Shown here one piece after another: positions 22,413 to 35,300 of a stretch of DNA of 64,000 nucleotides. Position numbers and translations under genes: made by a program. Within the stretch, counting starts at the first letter, position 1; the number at the start of each line of letters is the position of its first letter. The notes beneath the pieces are model-generated. The model saw only the letters and a program-made list of their open reading frames with translations. It was not told the DNA's origin and made no database searches. Origin of the DNA: Alitta virens (lineage: Eukaryota; Annelida; Polychaeta; Phyllodocida; Nereididae); assembly GCA_932294295.1 (NCBI GenBank), contig OW028576.1:24311227-24375226 (forward strand), given 5' to 3'.

Positions 22413-25197
22413 GTTTATCCACCAGTGTACCTGCGGCAAATTTGGGAAAATCAAACAATGAATATCATATGCGTACAATCATGGCTGTAGATCTGTTAAC
22501 TGATTTATGAGTTCAAAAAATTTGAAATGTATTGCAATATAATTTTCATTGAACAGATAGTAATTAATGTAGCTAGGCTATAGACAAAGGCGTAGAATGA
22601 ACCCGCCCCCCTCCCCCCACCAACATTTGGGGATTTGGGCAAAATTTGGGCAGTTGGGGGAACATTTTTGAGCACTTAAGGTCTATAGACATGAAATGCC
22701 CAAAAAGGTGCTGAAGCCCCCAAACCCACACTTGATTACATAAATGTTATTCTGATTGTGCTAGCAAGGGGAAAAAACCCCTGGTGAAAATTTGTTATAT
22801 ATTTTATAATGAAGAAAGGAATAACCGAGTCACAACTTAAGATAATGCCATCCATGATACCACCCTTTTTTTATTTTCACAAAATATGCATGAAGTTATG
22901 AATGATAGAGTATGTCTATATGGCTTAAATTAAAAGTTTCTTAAGAAATATTTTTAATGGCAAACTTTTTTAATTCATATGGATTTTAATATTGGCCTAC
23001 ATGTAATTACTGATGCGGTACACAGGCACAGCACAGTGAATTGGTATGTGGAACAGTGATAAAAAAATTGGCTTAACACTTGTCTGAGACAGAATAAGTA
23101 GCTACTTGGCAGCTATCCTAAGTTGTAAAGTTGGCTAACTTACGGCAAAGGTTATCACATGGAAGGATTTTTTTCGTAATTTTCTGAGCAGATCTAATAT
23201 GTGAAAAATAATTGTTTGAACTGTCGGTATAAAACAAAAACTATTTTTATGTTTAACTTTTTGCATACACAAAGCTAGTCTTTACAACCATTATAGTGCC
23301 TAGCAGAAAAGTGGTTACACTGGCAAAAAATTCAGAGTTTTTCATTCTTTCAAAGTGCTTCTGCCACGTCACATTGGTTGTTATTGTTGATAGGTTTAAA
23401 GTGAAAGACCATTGAATATCACAAGGCAACCTTGACTGTTTATATTTATAACACAATAATCAACATTTTAGGATAATCCCTCTGTAGGTCAACTCTTGAC
23501 TGTTTGATCAGATTGAATAGATTTAGGACAGTTGTTTCAGAAACAAAGAAAGGATCTATGTCACATGAGCATTTTATTCAGTTATTTTCAGTGCTTGTCC
23601 AACTCACTTTGTAACCACTAATATGCTAGACACTCTAAAGGGGCATTCACATTATCATGTATAAGACCCTACTTATGACCACGTATGTCAAAATTTGGCT
23701 ATATGCGATTACTCGTGGCTCTGTTAATCATGTATAACTTCTTTTTATGAACGTTCGTGGGGCAATCGTTGACCGCTCATCCGACATTCGTCAAACGCTC
23801 GCCAAACGTCTGTCATCAGGCATGCATGGGGCTTTCGAATTGTTTTCTTGCTAGGTCCAGTACTTTGACTGTGTGAAGGTCAATGTTATCCACAGGTCCT
23901 CCTATAAGATAGTGCAGGGGCTTATTATTGTAAGGTCCTTCAGACTTGACTCAAACAAACTCAAAGAATACATTTTGAAGCTTTATTGGCCCTGCCCTAG
24001 CCAAACGTCCTGCCTATACACTATTCTAGACCAAACTGATGCTGCCAGCATCTCTGTAGTCCCCTGTAGCCCACTCTGGCCAATAGGAACCCAACCACAA
24101 CCCTATCACTTGCTCCCCTTACTGGGGCATAGGAAATGCCCCACATTCTAGGTCAACAGCCTCACACAGAGGTAACTGGGGTCATGGGAAAGGGTAACAT
24201 TAAAAAAAAACAGATTCCAGGTCATCACACTGTCCTCTCCCAATAATGAGGCATGTCCACATGCCTCTGGAAGAGCCCAGAGGAGACCTAATCACCAATG
24301 TTTTCCGGGGGGAATTGAGGCAGCATCAGCAGCGACTTTTAACAAAGTATCCACTACTGGTTAACAATGAGTAGGACGATTTGGCCAGCGTTCAGGGCAG
24401 ACATGTCATAAGCAACAACATTACATCAACAACATCAACAACCCACCCCAGCCCAATGATAGCTGGACACAAATACATAACATTTAGCACATAACAAGGC
24501 CATTACTGGCACAACAATAGGGCTTCCAGTCAAAGTCCACTAGAGTCCACAATGATTTCACACTTTTCTTAAAACAAAGAGTCAATTCTCTGGGTCCCTG
24601 TCACAGGGCACTAGCTCCAGGGGAGCTGTCAGTCACACTCCAGAGACACAGTCCACTCACACAGTCCTGGGACTAGTTACAGTTCTTAGCCATACACCGT
24701 CTGACAGCTGTCAAACCGTGACCTTGTCAGGTCAACTGTCAGAATCTGGCGCGTTGAAATCACTACAAAGATGGACACTCCTGCACATTGAAATCACTAC
24801 ACACAATAACCCAACTAGTTTGGGTATCCGTTAGGCACTCCACCTAATTAGTCCACAGACCTAATCCAAGGTCAAGTCCACACCTTAGGTAAGCCTAAAC
24901 CCAATTCTATTGTCATTCCGTGGTAGTGTCCATGTATTGTCCAATATGCTATCCAGGGGCGTATTCTGGGTCGTTTTCCGTTGATCAGTCTGCCTGAGGT
25001 CGCCACCCAGGAGGACCAGTGACACACATCCTTGTCACCACATGGCCTCCGGGGGGAGCGGTCCAGTTCATCGTCCAGGGACTTACCGGTTGGCATCTGG
25101 GGGTCGGTGTCTGGGGATGTTATCCGGGGGGGGGGGGGACAGTGGGCCCAAGGATCGGGCCACACACCGGAGGCTGGATGGAGGCGGATGGGAAGAC
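22413..25197. other. Non-coding; includes possible retroelement terminal sequence
   Basis: No gene is supported. About 23930-24900 has a base composition unlike its left flank and lies downstream (minus strand) of the retroelement ORFs. It may therefore include the long terminal repeat, but no second copy exists in the window to delimit it. A short direct repeat with CATTGAAATCACTACA occurs near 24755 and 24785. Confidence 0.4.
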
Positions 25198-26771
25198 TCA
25201 GGGCTTGGACACCCGGCAGAGCTCCTTCCACATCCTGGTTCGCTCCTCGGACATCCTGGTTACCTCCTCCAGGAGGAGGTCAGCCTGTTGTTCGGCATCC
25301 CGGTGCCTCCTTTTCTCTGACTCCACCTCCTTCAGGGCCCCATCTCACTGTCGAGCAACCTCCTCTCGGTCCTGGGCATGGGCCGCAATCTGGGCCCGGG
25401 CCCTGACCAGGTCCTTCATTAGATCCTGGACCTGCTCCTCCGGGGTCATCTCCGAAGGGAGTCGGCCCATCCGGTTCTCCTTCCTCTCCCTGAGGGTTCT
25501 CGGGGGAGGGGACCCAGTGGCAGGGGCGAGGGCTCGCCCTGTAGCGGTCATTTGCACCCGGGTCTGGGTGGGCATGGACGGCATCCAGGTCAAGGTGGTG
25601 GACATCAGGGTGGGAACCACCTGAGTCCTGATGGGAGACGGTCTGGAGGCCGGGAGGGACGCATCCGTGTGGGGGCCCCTGATCTCATCCAGGGCTGTGG
25701 CTGCCACAACCCTCTCGGCTTCCCTCCGTTTCGCCATGTGTTGTAATTCCAGGTGGCGGCGGAAGTTGGACTTCCTGTCTGCCACAAACCCAACTGTGCA
25801 CCGGGGAAGGCCTCCTGGGTCCTCCGGACTGGATGGACACAGGAAGGGGTGGGGCTGGAGGAAACTTCGCTGGGAGTTGCACTTCCCTCCGCTCCAGCTG
25901 GTAACGTGGAGATCCATGTCGTATACCGGTCAGCCAAGGAAGACTCTTGAGGGGAGGCACTGAGGGACTGGGCCACGGAGACTGGGGAAGTAACAGACAG
26001 AGCCCCCATGTCCGGGGCGACAGCGTCACTGGGGGACTCTGGAACCAACACCTTTGCCCCAGTGTCGTCAGTACTGACGACGGGGTCTTCTGAGGCCTGG
26101 TCCAGGGTTCGATCTTCCTCATCCTCGGCTGCTGGGCTGCCTGGCGGGGGTGTGATGGGACTGTTAGGGCCCAGTAACGGAGCCTCTTCGCAATCCTCAC
26201 CCACCCTGACTGCCTTCGCATAGGTAGTTGCCTGGGCCGGGGAAGGGGTGGTCCATTGGGCCTGGGGAGACCCAGCATACCACGCCCGGTTGGCCATGTC
26301 CCGGAGAATGTCCTCCAGCTGACATTGGGGCCCCAGTTCATCCCGGATCCATTGGAGGAGGACGGCCATGTCCTCCTGTAAGGGCTTAGCCCGGACAAGC
26401 CGGCGGAACCGAAAGAGGTCCGGGGCCTGGCCTGCCACTCCAATGGGTTCGTATGCCCTGGATTCCATGAAGGCCCACATGTGCTGCTGGGCCTCCTGCT
26501 CCCTCTCCACTGTCCAGTACTCCTGGTTGACTGGGGTTGCCCCCTGTGCATCAACTGGAGTTGCCTCCTGCTCCAAGACTGAGGTTGCCCCCGGACGGCG
26601 TGGTGCTGAAGTGGTCCCCTGTACAAGGACTGGGGTTGCCCCCTGATAGTCCAAGTGGTGACCACAAACAGCTTCCACTTCATTTTCCTCCACTGTCACC
26701 TGGAGATCCACTCCTGCAGCATCTAGGGCCTGCATGACCACATCAGCCAGCTCACTGCAGTCCATATCCAT
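25198..26771 (-). pseudogene. GC-rich retroelement ORF with degenerate zinc finger and coiled coil
   Basis: The minus-strand frame starting at 26771 (ATG) encodes an acidic, Pro/Thr/Ser-rich protein with ATP(V)-type repeats near residues 45-85. A frameshift near 25800-25860 moves it to another frame. That frame has a C2H2-like finger (CTVGF, then HLELQH) lacking the second Cys, followed by a helical Glu/Arg-rich coil. A TGA near 25350 interrupts the coil, which resumes and ends at 25198. GC content is far above the flanks and similar to the neighbouring Ty3/gypsy pol. It may be a Gag or accessory ORF of the same or a tandem element. I do not recognise a specific family. Confidence 0.5.
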
Positions 26772-27863
26772 AATTTTGTTTCACAAGTACAAAAGCAATC
26801 AAACTCTCAAATTCTCTTTGCCTAGAGCAATACGTCCTTTCTGAATGAAATTAAAGAAAGGAGTGATGCAAGGAGGTCCTGCATTACTATGTCTTTCCCC
26901 CCACAGGCAATAAAATTCACCAAATATGGAATTTTGGCACCATTTACCCCACCCCCCCCCTCAAAGTGAAGGATCAACTCGGTCAACTTGCCAAGCAAGG
27001 GGGGGTGTTGGAACCATCTTTCAGACACCCCTTTGTGTCAACTTGCTGAATTAATGACCTTAAATGGCAGGGGTCAAAAGTCCAGGCACTTTTTGGCGGG
27101 TTTTAACCAACAAGAAACACGTGTTTCCATCAGACAAAGAAACCCCAACCTGCCAACAAACACAAAATTAATGGAATCAGTATCTAGGACCTTTCAGGAC
27201 CCACCCAATGGAACAGAACCAAAACTAACAAGTTTCGCAACTCCATACTGATGTCATCCATTAAACCAGCACAAATTTGTCATGTGCCCAACCGTTACAT
27301 GATAAAACTCAGAGAAAGAAACACACTATCTGACAATTTACCACATAAAAACAGCTATTCCTATTTCTAGAAATCACAGCTGACATACTACAGCAAAAAC
27401 CACTGCTAGGGCACCGAAAAAGTATTAAACCGACTTTTTACAACAACTCAATTTGTCACAGCAACATGCTCATAAATATGAACAAGACAAGACACCCATG
27501 TTTCCGCAATCTTATTAAAAATAAGAAAGTTATTCCTATTAGAAGTTAAAGTCACACATAACTCACTAGGCGAGTGAATAAAACCTTCAGAGAAAGGTCA
27601 TGTCACACTGACACTTTCTTTGGAAAACCACATCAAGTACATGGTACAACTTAAAGAATTAAAATTTGCCCTACGGAATTCTTAAGCTGATTCACTCCTT
27701 TCCGGACAGTTTCGCTAGCCTACTCCGTATTAATGAAAAAGTAACTCACTAAAATTAGCAAGGGGATCCCACTTAATCAAAAATAACTGCCAATTACACC
27801 AAATTACACTCTATACATATAGTCGCTGTATAGACGACAGACCGGGATTTGAACTAGTGAACC
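26772..27863. other. Non-coding between retroelement ORFs
   Basis: Contains a C-run (about 26950-26961) that on the minus strand is a polypurine tract, and a candidate tRNA-primed site TGGTGCC nearby on the minus strand. This would fit a long terminal repeat between a pol and a following ORF, but the boundaries could not be confirmed. No gene seen. Confidence 0.35.
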
Positions 27864-30800
27864 TTAATCAAATCCAATGTTGTGACCATATCTGTCAGGT
27901 GGCTGTCTCAGCCTCTTTGAAACAAAGGGCTCAGCCTCAGGATTCAGTCTGGAATCCTCAGCCAGCCAGGGTGACGCCACTTTCCCGCCACATTCCATGT
28001 GGTTTGCAGGCATCAACCTGGGCGCTTCTCTGCGGCCTGTACCCACGTGGGTAGACGGCGCAGCATCAGCGTTTGGGGGCGCCGCATCATCTCCCAGCAT
28101 CACGTGTTCAGAGGATGCTGCTGCTGGTCTCACTGCACTCCGAAGTACACCATCTCGCGTTTCCCCAGATCGCGTCAGAGGCGGATCCTGCTCTTTTTCA
28201 GAGGGGGGCTCATTCTGACGTTCATCATAGAGAAAGGGGTCTGTGTACGGGTCAGTCAAGGGCAAATCAGGAATTCTAGCTACATCAGTCTCACATACTT
28301 CAGCCAAGTACGGCTTGAGTTGATTAATGTGCACAATTCGAGATTTCCCAGTTGCAGGAGCCACAATTTCATAATTAACCTCCCCCACTCTCCTCACCAC
28401 CCTGTAAGGCCCTAAAAACTTCAAACTACGTTTCTGCCTAGCCAGGGGTGGATAAAACAGCAAAACCCAGTCTCCAGGTTCATGAGACTGATTGCTGGAC
28501 AATCTGTTGTAGTGCTTCGCCTGATTCAGAGCTGATTTCCGCAGCTTTAGGCGACAGCGCTCAAAGGAATCTTCCATAGCTAACCGTATCCATTCAACAT
28601 ACTCAATTGTACAAGATGGCTGATCCTGGAGGGCATGACCATACAACAGGTCAACAGGCAGGAGGGCTTCCCTCCCAAGCATCAACTTATTGGGAGTAAC
28701 CCCAGTTGAATGCTGGGGCGTAGCCCTGTAGGCACACATGACATAAGGCAGAATATCATCCCAATCATCTCTGTATTCATTCCCTAACTTAGAGAGCATG
28801 TCCTGCAAAGACCTATTGAACCTTTCCACTAAGCCATCGCTCTGGGGGTGATAAGCAGTCGTCCTGGTTTTAACAATGCCAAGCAATTTACACATTTCCT
28901 GGAACAACTTAGACTCAAAGTTGGTGCCCTGATCACTATGAAGCTGATATGGGGCTCCAAACCTTAGAACCACCTGAGTTACCAAACAGTCAGCCACAGT
29001 GTAGGCTTCCTGGTTTGGTAGGGCAAAAGCCTCTGTCCATTTTGTGAAATAATCAGCAATAACCAGAATGACCTTATTCCCCTTCTTAGTCTCTGGAAAA
29101 GGACCTACAATTTCTACTGCCATTCTTTCCATAGGCATCCCAACAGGAACCTGTTGTAATGGGACCCTATTCCTGCCTGTCTGTCTACGCTTCTGACAGG
29201 TCTCACACCACCCAACCCATCGGAGGATGTCCTCCTTGTACCCTGGCCAATAGAACCGTCTCCGGACCTTGGCCACTGTGCTATGTATTCCCATATGTCC
29301 CCCTAACCGTGAGGTATGCAATTGCTCAAATATTGCTCATCTCAACTTAGAAGGGATCACCAATTGCTCCACATATTCTCCTGTAGGCAATCTATGCTCT
29401 CTGTACAATTTTCCATCTTTTAAGTGCAACCAATTGTACTGGGCCCAAATATCTCTGACACTTCCTGGCCTATCTGCTATATCACTATAGGAGGGCCTTT
29501 GTCTCGCCTTCAGCCAATCCACGGCCAAAGCAGTCGCACTATCCTGAGCTTGGGCAGCCACAATCTCTTCCCTTGTCCACACATTCAACCAGTTCGAACC
29601 CAGGACCTCAGATTGTTCAGGGCCACCCACTTCCGGTGGGGCAGTCACCACTTCCGGTGCTGCCTCACTGCTCACTCCGGGGCTGGTCTCAGAAACTGCC
29701 ACCACTGGCTGATTCACAGAGACTGTCTCAGCCCTGGCTGATCCTACCACTCTAGCTCTCCCTGGCCCCTGTCCCTGGCGCCACAATGGCGCCTGCTCCC
29801 ATGGCTTCATCAACAAGTGGGCCTTGTCAGCATTCCACTGTACAAGAGCTACCATCACTCCCTGGTCACCATGCCCTGGATCACGGCAATCTTCTCTTTT
29901 ACACCTTCTCACAGGAATTCTAGAACAACCATCTGCGTTTCCGTGCTTTTTACCCTCCCTGTATTCAATTCTAAAATCATATTCAGCCAATGAGGCCAAC
30001 CAACGAGCAAGCATGCCCTCTGCATCTTTAAAATTATGTAACCAAACAAGGGCACGGTGGTCAGTTCTTAAAAGCACTGATCCCTGTCCATACAGATAAG
30101 GCCTAAAAATCTTAGCCATTCAGACAACGGCCAAAAGCTCCTTGTAAGTTGTACAGTAATTTTTCTGGCTAGTCGACAGAGCTTGAGATGCATAAGCAAT
30201 AACACGTTCTTTTCCCTCAATTACCTGGGACAAAACACCACCTATTGCTAGATCAGAAGCATCTGTATCAAGAATAACAGGGCAGCCTTCTCGAGGCAAA
30301 GCCAAAACTGGCGCAGTGGTTAAAGCCTTAATCAGGGCCTCAAAAGACCTTTGAAATTCGGAGGTCCACTCGAAAGGGACCTTGGGAGTCATCAGGGCAT
30401 GCAATGGGGCAGCTAGGGCAGCAAAGTCCGGCACATACTTTCTATAGTATGATGCAAATCCCACAAAACTACGAATCTCATGGAGGGTTTGGGGTTCAGG
30501 CCAATTCCTGACAACCTCAATTTTCCGAGGGTCTGGCCTAACCCCTGCTTCTCCTACCACATGGCCAAGAAAGGGCACTTCTTTCCTAAACAATTCACAC
30601 TTACTGGGCTTCAAACGCAGGCCAGCCTGGCCCATGCGTTTAAGGACAGTAACTAGATTAGCTAGGCATTGGTCAAAAGTGGAACCCTGGACCACAATGT
30701 CATCCATATAACACAAACAAGTGGTCAGATCTAACCCACCTAACACCAACTCCATCAACCTTTCTAATGTGGCAGGGCCATTTGTAACTCTAAAGGGCAT

Positions 30801-32115
30801 CACTGTGAAGTGATAATGCCCTCTCGGAGCTGTAAAAGCTGTATTTTCCTTGTCCTCACTCTCCATAGCTTTTTGCCAATAACCTGAGGACAGGTCAAGA
30901 GTACAAAACCACTTAGCACCAGCAAGGGCATCCAGGCAGTCCTCAATTCGAGGCAATGGATAAGCATCCTTCTTGGTGCAAGCATTTAGACGCCTGTAGT
31001 CTACACAAAACCGGAAACTGCCATCCTTCTTACGAACAAGGACTGGAGGACTAGACCAAGGACTACTACTAGGCTCAATAACTCCAAGATCTAACATACG
31101 ATCTACTTCCTCTCCTAGAGCTCGCTTTTGGGCCCAGCCCAACCGACGAGCAGGTAGCTTAAAGGGCCTATGGTCACCAGTATCAATTTCATGCTTTGCT
31201 AACTCCCAGGCCAAATTGACCTCCCTCAAAGCAATGCTCATACTCTAACAGAACCATTTTCAAATTCTACCTTTGTTCACTACTAAGACCTTCTGTCGGG
31301 TCAATAAGGGGTTTCAGGTGATCTGGAAGGTCCTTGTGTCTAGGGCCCTCCTTGGAAGTCACAGCTGATACCAGTGTGTCCTCTTCCAGAGAATCCTTGT
31401 TAGACAGGACACTAGTCAGCTCCCCTAGTAATTGACCCTGTGACAGACAAATATCTTTCTCAGTTGGATTTGCTATCCAGACCTTGGCATCAGGACAATC
31501 CACGTCCACTATGCCCCGGGGTACCATAACATGCCAATTCTGACTAACCTGGGGAATGGCCTCGAACAAGAGGTCATGACCCTGACATTTGCCCCATGTC
31601 ACCAGATTGACTGCAACCAATGACACATGCCTTGCTAGCAGGCAAATGGGTTCTCTGACCACTGCTCGACCTCCAAGACCTTCTGGACCTTCTCTACACA
31701 GAACATCTGACCCACCCAAACGCAATACTCCAGAGGAACACATTAAAGTGGCTTTATGTTTCTTCAAAAAGTCCATCCCCAGCAACCCAGTCAGTTGTCC
31801 CATCTCAGCAACTAGGAACTCACACGGATACAGAGCTCTGTCCACACAGATCTCTGTCTCTAGCCTTCCATATACTTTGATAAGACCACCATTTGCAGCT
31901 GCTACTTTCCTTTCCATAGACAAAAGTGGAGACCTATACACTCCAGCTATCTCATCATACACTTGCTTACTCAACATTGAAACTTGGGCACCTGTGTCCA
32001 CCAGCATTTCCAGATCTGTGGAACCAATCCAGATGGACAAATACCAGGCTGTTACGGCTTCTTGTGCAGCAGCACATTGAGGCCTATCCTGTCCCTTAAA
32101 GACCCCCCTCAACAC
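27864..32115 (-). pseudogene. Ty3/gypsy pol polyprotein (PR-RT-RNase H-IN), broken
   Basis: Domains in order on the minus strand are protease (32115-31267; VDTGAQVSMLS), RT (31241-30120; RFCVDYRRLN and the box YMDDIVV), RNase H tail with tether (30119-29337) and integrase (29321-27864). The integrase has an H-H-C-C zinc domain, LHSDQGTNFE with the second Asp, GLVERFN with the Glu, and GPYRVV near the end. It has Glu in VEIVGP where the first catalytic Asp is normally found. Breaks: a stop and frameshift between protease and RT (near 31245-31266), an in-frame TGA at 30120-30122 and another TGA near 29337. Apart from these the frames are long. A polyprotein of this type copies the element RNA and integrates it; this copy is dead as it stands. 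Confidence 0.92.
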
Positions 32116-32186
32116 TATTCATGGGAGCCAATAACTTCGAAGGTGGAGGACCTGGGACCAGATCTTCCTCCACCCTTACTCTTTTA

Positions 32187-32350
32187 GCGAACCAGCTCCC
32201 TTCTCTGACTGTGAACCATTCCCTGCACCTTTTGGGGCACCTTTTCGGGCCCCTGACCCCTTATCCCAATCTTTCTTGTCCCTTGGGCGACTGTTTCCCT
32301 GATTGCCCCGACCAGACTGATCTCTGTCCTTGTTCTGCTGAGGGCAGTCT
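32187..32350 (-). pseudogene. Ty3/gypsy Gag C-terminal tail, truncated
   Basis: On the minus strand this encodes the last Cys of a zinc knuckle (RRDCPQQ), then a Lys/Gly/Ser-rich basic tail ending at a TAA near 32187, just upstream of the protease frame. The rest of Gag and the 5' LTR are absent. At about 32345-32364 the sequence becomes Polinton PolB on the other strand. Confidence 0.7.
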
Positions 32351-32363
32351 CTACGAAGTGGAG

Positions 32364-35300
32364 ATGGGACAACTGACTGTAGTCGCCAAAGCCAAAGTCC
32401 AAAATGACCCCAGAGTTGCAGAGATCAGCAAGTCGTACAGGGCTCACAAAAAAGGACCGCTGTCTCAACTAGGTCTGGCATATACACGTTTAAGAGAGAT
32501 TGATCTACCAGCAGATCACCAAGTAACAACTCAAGACCTTTTAAGAATTGAGGCCCATATCAATCTACAGATCATCATAATCAACCAAGAACTTAACATA
32601 TTATATGGGGGAGTACCCAAGGACACAGCAATTTACCTCTACCAGGATGGTCAAGGCGTTCATGCAATCACAAATATTCAGAGTTTATTAAACTCCAGCA
32701 AAGTCTGCAAAAAGTGCCTCTCCATCTATGAGAACACTCATGTATGTTCAGCCCATATTCAAGTAGATAACCAGATTAAGAACTCCAGAAAAGCCCTAAC
32801 CATCACTAACACAGACATCAAAGATAACAACAACTCCATCATCAGGAAAAGATGCATGGTATACATCCCTGAACTGCTGAATGATTTCACCTGCGCTGCA
32901 CGAGCCGTCGTTGTATGCATGACTAATCTACGAAAAGATCCTCACTATGTAAACATTCGTAGGACTTCAAGAGCTCACAGGGTGGGCCAAAACTCTCAGC
33001 TTGGGAGAGCTCTTCAACTTCTCAATGAAGTTAATCTTCCCTCAGATAGACAAATCGATATCAGGGAATTCTACCAATTCGAAGACTATCTCAACGTTCA
33101 GATCATCATCATAGACAAAAATACAGGCCATGAGATAATCTACGCAGGAGTCAAGTCTAGAGAAGACAAGATATTTCTCTACAAAGACGGACAACATTTC
33201 CACAGCATTACTTCAATATCAGGACTTTTCTCCAACAGGGAAATCTGTACAGACTGTTTGAAATATCACAACAAAAAGAAAACTCATTTCTGCCGAAACA
33301 AATGCATGGTATGTCTGAGGAAAGACTGTACATGGGACCACGCCCTCATATGTCAAGACTGTAATAGAACATGTCGCAGCTCCGACTGTTCCTCAAATCA
33401 TCGTCAGACTGAGATTCACAAATCAGGACCTCGCAAGGGAGAAGAAAAATCTTCCAAATATCAACAATACTTCTTTTGCACAGGATGCCGTAAACTACTC
33501 GACATACAGAAAAGATCCAAAGAAGATCATATCTGCGGAGAATGGCAATGCCGTCTCTGTCAAGGCTACTTTACAGGTCAACACTTCTGCTACATGAGGG
33601 CCTCGGCACAAAAAGTCAACGATGGCAAATTTATTTTCTTTGATTTCGAATCTACGCAGGACGAAATATTCCAATGTCAAAAAGGCTACCTTCAATGACC
33701 GAAAAAGCAAGACTGCGTTACATGCACACCTGATTACACCTGTTCCACATGCAGAAGATGTAGAAATTGCCACAATTGGTACTGCGGTCTACAACAACAT
33801 ATACCCAACTTCGTCGTAGCACAATCTACATGCGATGGCTGTAATGATGAACAGACTCACTGTCAACAATGCGGTATCAGATGCTCCACTCACGACAAAA
33901 TTCATGTATGTCCGGAATGCTACAAGAAAGAAGTAATTTTTAAAGGCGACAACACTGTTCAAGATTTAGGCAAATGGCTCGTCAATGACAGACACAAGGG
34001 CTACACATGCATTGCTCACAATGGGAAAGGATACAACTTTCTCTTCTTACTGGGGTATCTACTTCAGAACGGCATTCAACCTTCTCTCACCAAAGTTGGG
34101 ACTAAAATAATGTACATGGTTTTACCCCAGACAGGCATCAGATTCATCGATTCGATCAACTTCCTACCCATGGCTCTCAAAAAATTACCAAAGACATTAG
34201 GACTCTCAGCAACCTTAGAGAAGGGGGACTTCCCTCACATGTTCAACACCAGACAACACTTTCACCAGAGGTATTTCCCCAACTACCCTCCAGCAGAGTT
34301 CTACAGTAAAGACATTGACTTACAATGGTACAATAGTCTACAGGGACCTTATGACATGCACAAAGACATGGAAGAGTATTGTAGGACAGATGTCAAGATT
34401 CTTAGGGAAGCTTGCATGAAATTCCGTCAGCTCATCAAGGACATAACCAGTTTAGACACTGAGACAGGAACAATGGATGTCGACCCCTTCTCTCAGGTCA
34501 CCATAGCATCCACATGCATGCAGATCTTCAGACAAAACTTTCTCAAGGAGCGTTACCAGGTAACCCTTGAAGACAACACAACACCTGAAGTCACAATGGT
34601 AGGAGGTCAATACTACCACAACAATAAACCACTTCCATCTGGAGAGATTAAAGAGAAAACATTCCTGAACTCTGACATTGCCCACATTCCACCTCAAGGA
34701 TACACAGCCCGACACGGTCATAGTTACAAGGCTATTCAATGTATTGAATATCTAAGTCACAGCAACAAGATCTTCATACAGCATGCCCGTAATGTAGGAG
34801 AAATGTCAGTAGGACAGTACAGAGTAGATGGAGCAGACAGCAATGGAGTACTGTACGAGTTTTACGGTTGTAGATGGCACGGATGCCCAACATGCTTCCC
34901 TGAGAGATCTATCAAAGACCCCTACAATAGCCATACAATGGAGCAACTCTACCATAAGACCCTACAAAGAGAGCTCTTTCTAAAGACAACCACCCTTCAG
35001 GTCATCACCATATGGGAATGTCAGTTTGACAAACAAGTCAAAGAAGACCAAGGGATGAAGGATATCATTTCCTCACTGGATATACCCTCAAGACTATACA
35101 TCAGAGATTCGTTCTTTGGAAGGAGGACATCATCAGTACGTCTCCATTACCAGGTAGAAGAGGGAGAGAAGATTCATTATTACAACTATACAAGTCTCTA
35201 TCCCTCGGTAAACAAGTACAACTCTCTACCAGTTGGCCATCCTCAGATTTTAACCAGAGATTTTGACTACACCATGAAGTCCTACTTCGGCATAGCCAAA

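Noticed and set aside
22560..22760. C-run/G-run region with GGGGATTTGGG-type repeats as a possible gene control element
   Set aside because: Looks like a degraded dispersed repeat. No supporting structure seen.
25032..26223. Long plus-strand frames opposite the GC-rich retroelement ORF
   Set aside because: They are mirror frames caused by high GC and few stop codons. The domain-like signals are on the minus strand.
32121..32363. Extension of the PolB frame into gypsy sequence as a fusion protein
   Set aside because: The segment is antisense to Gag/protease and has no similarity to the rest. It is open by chance.
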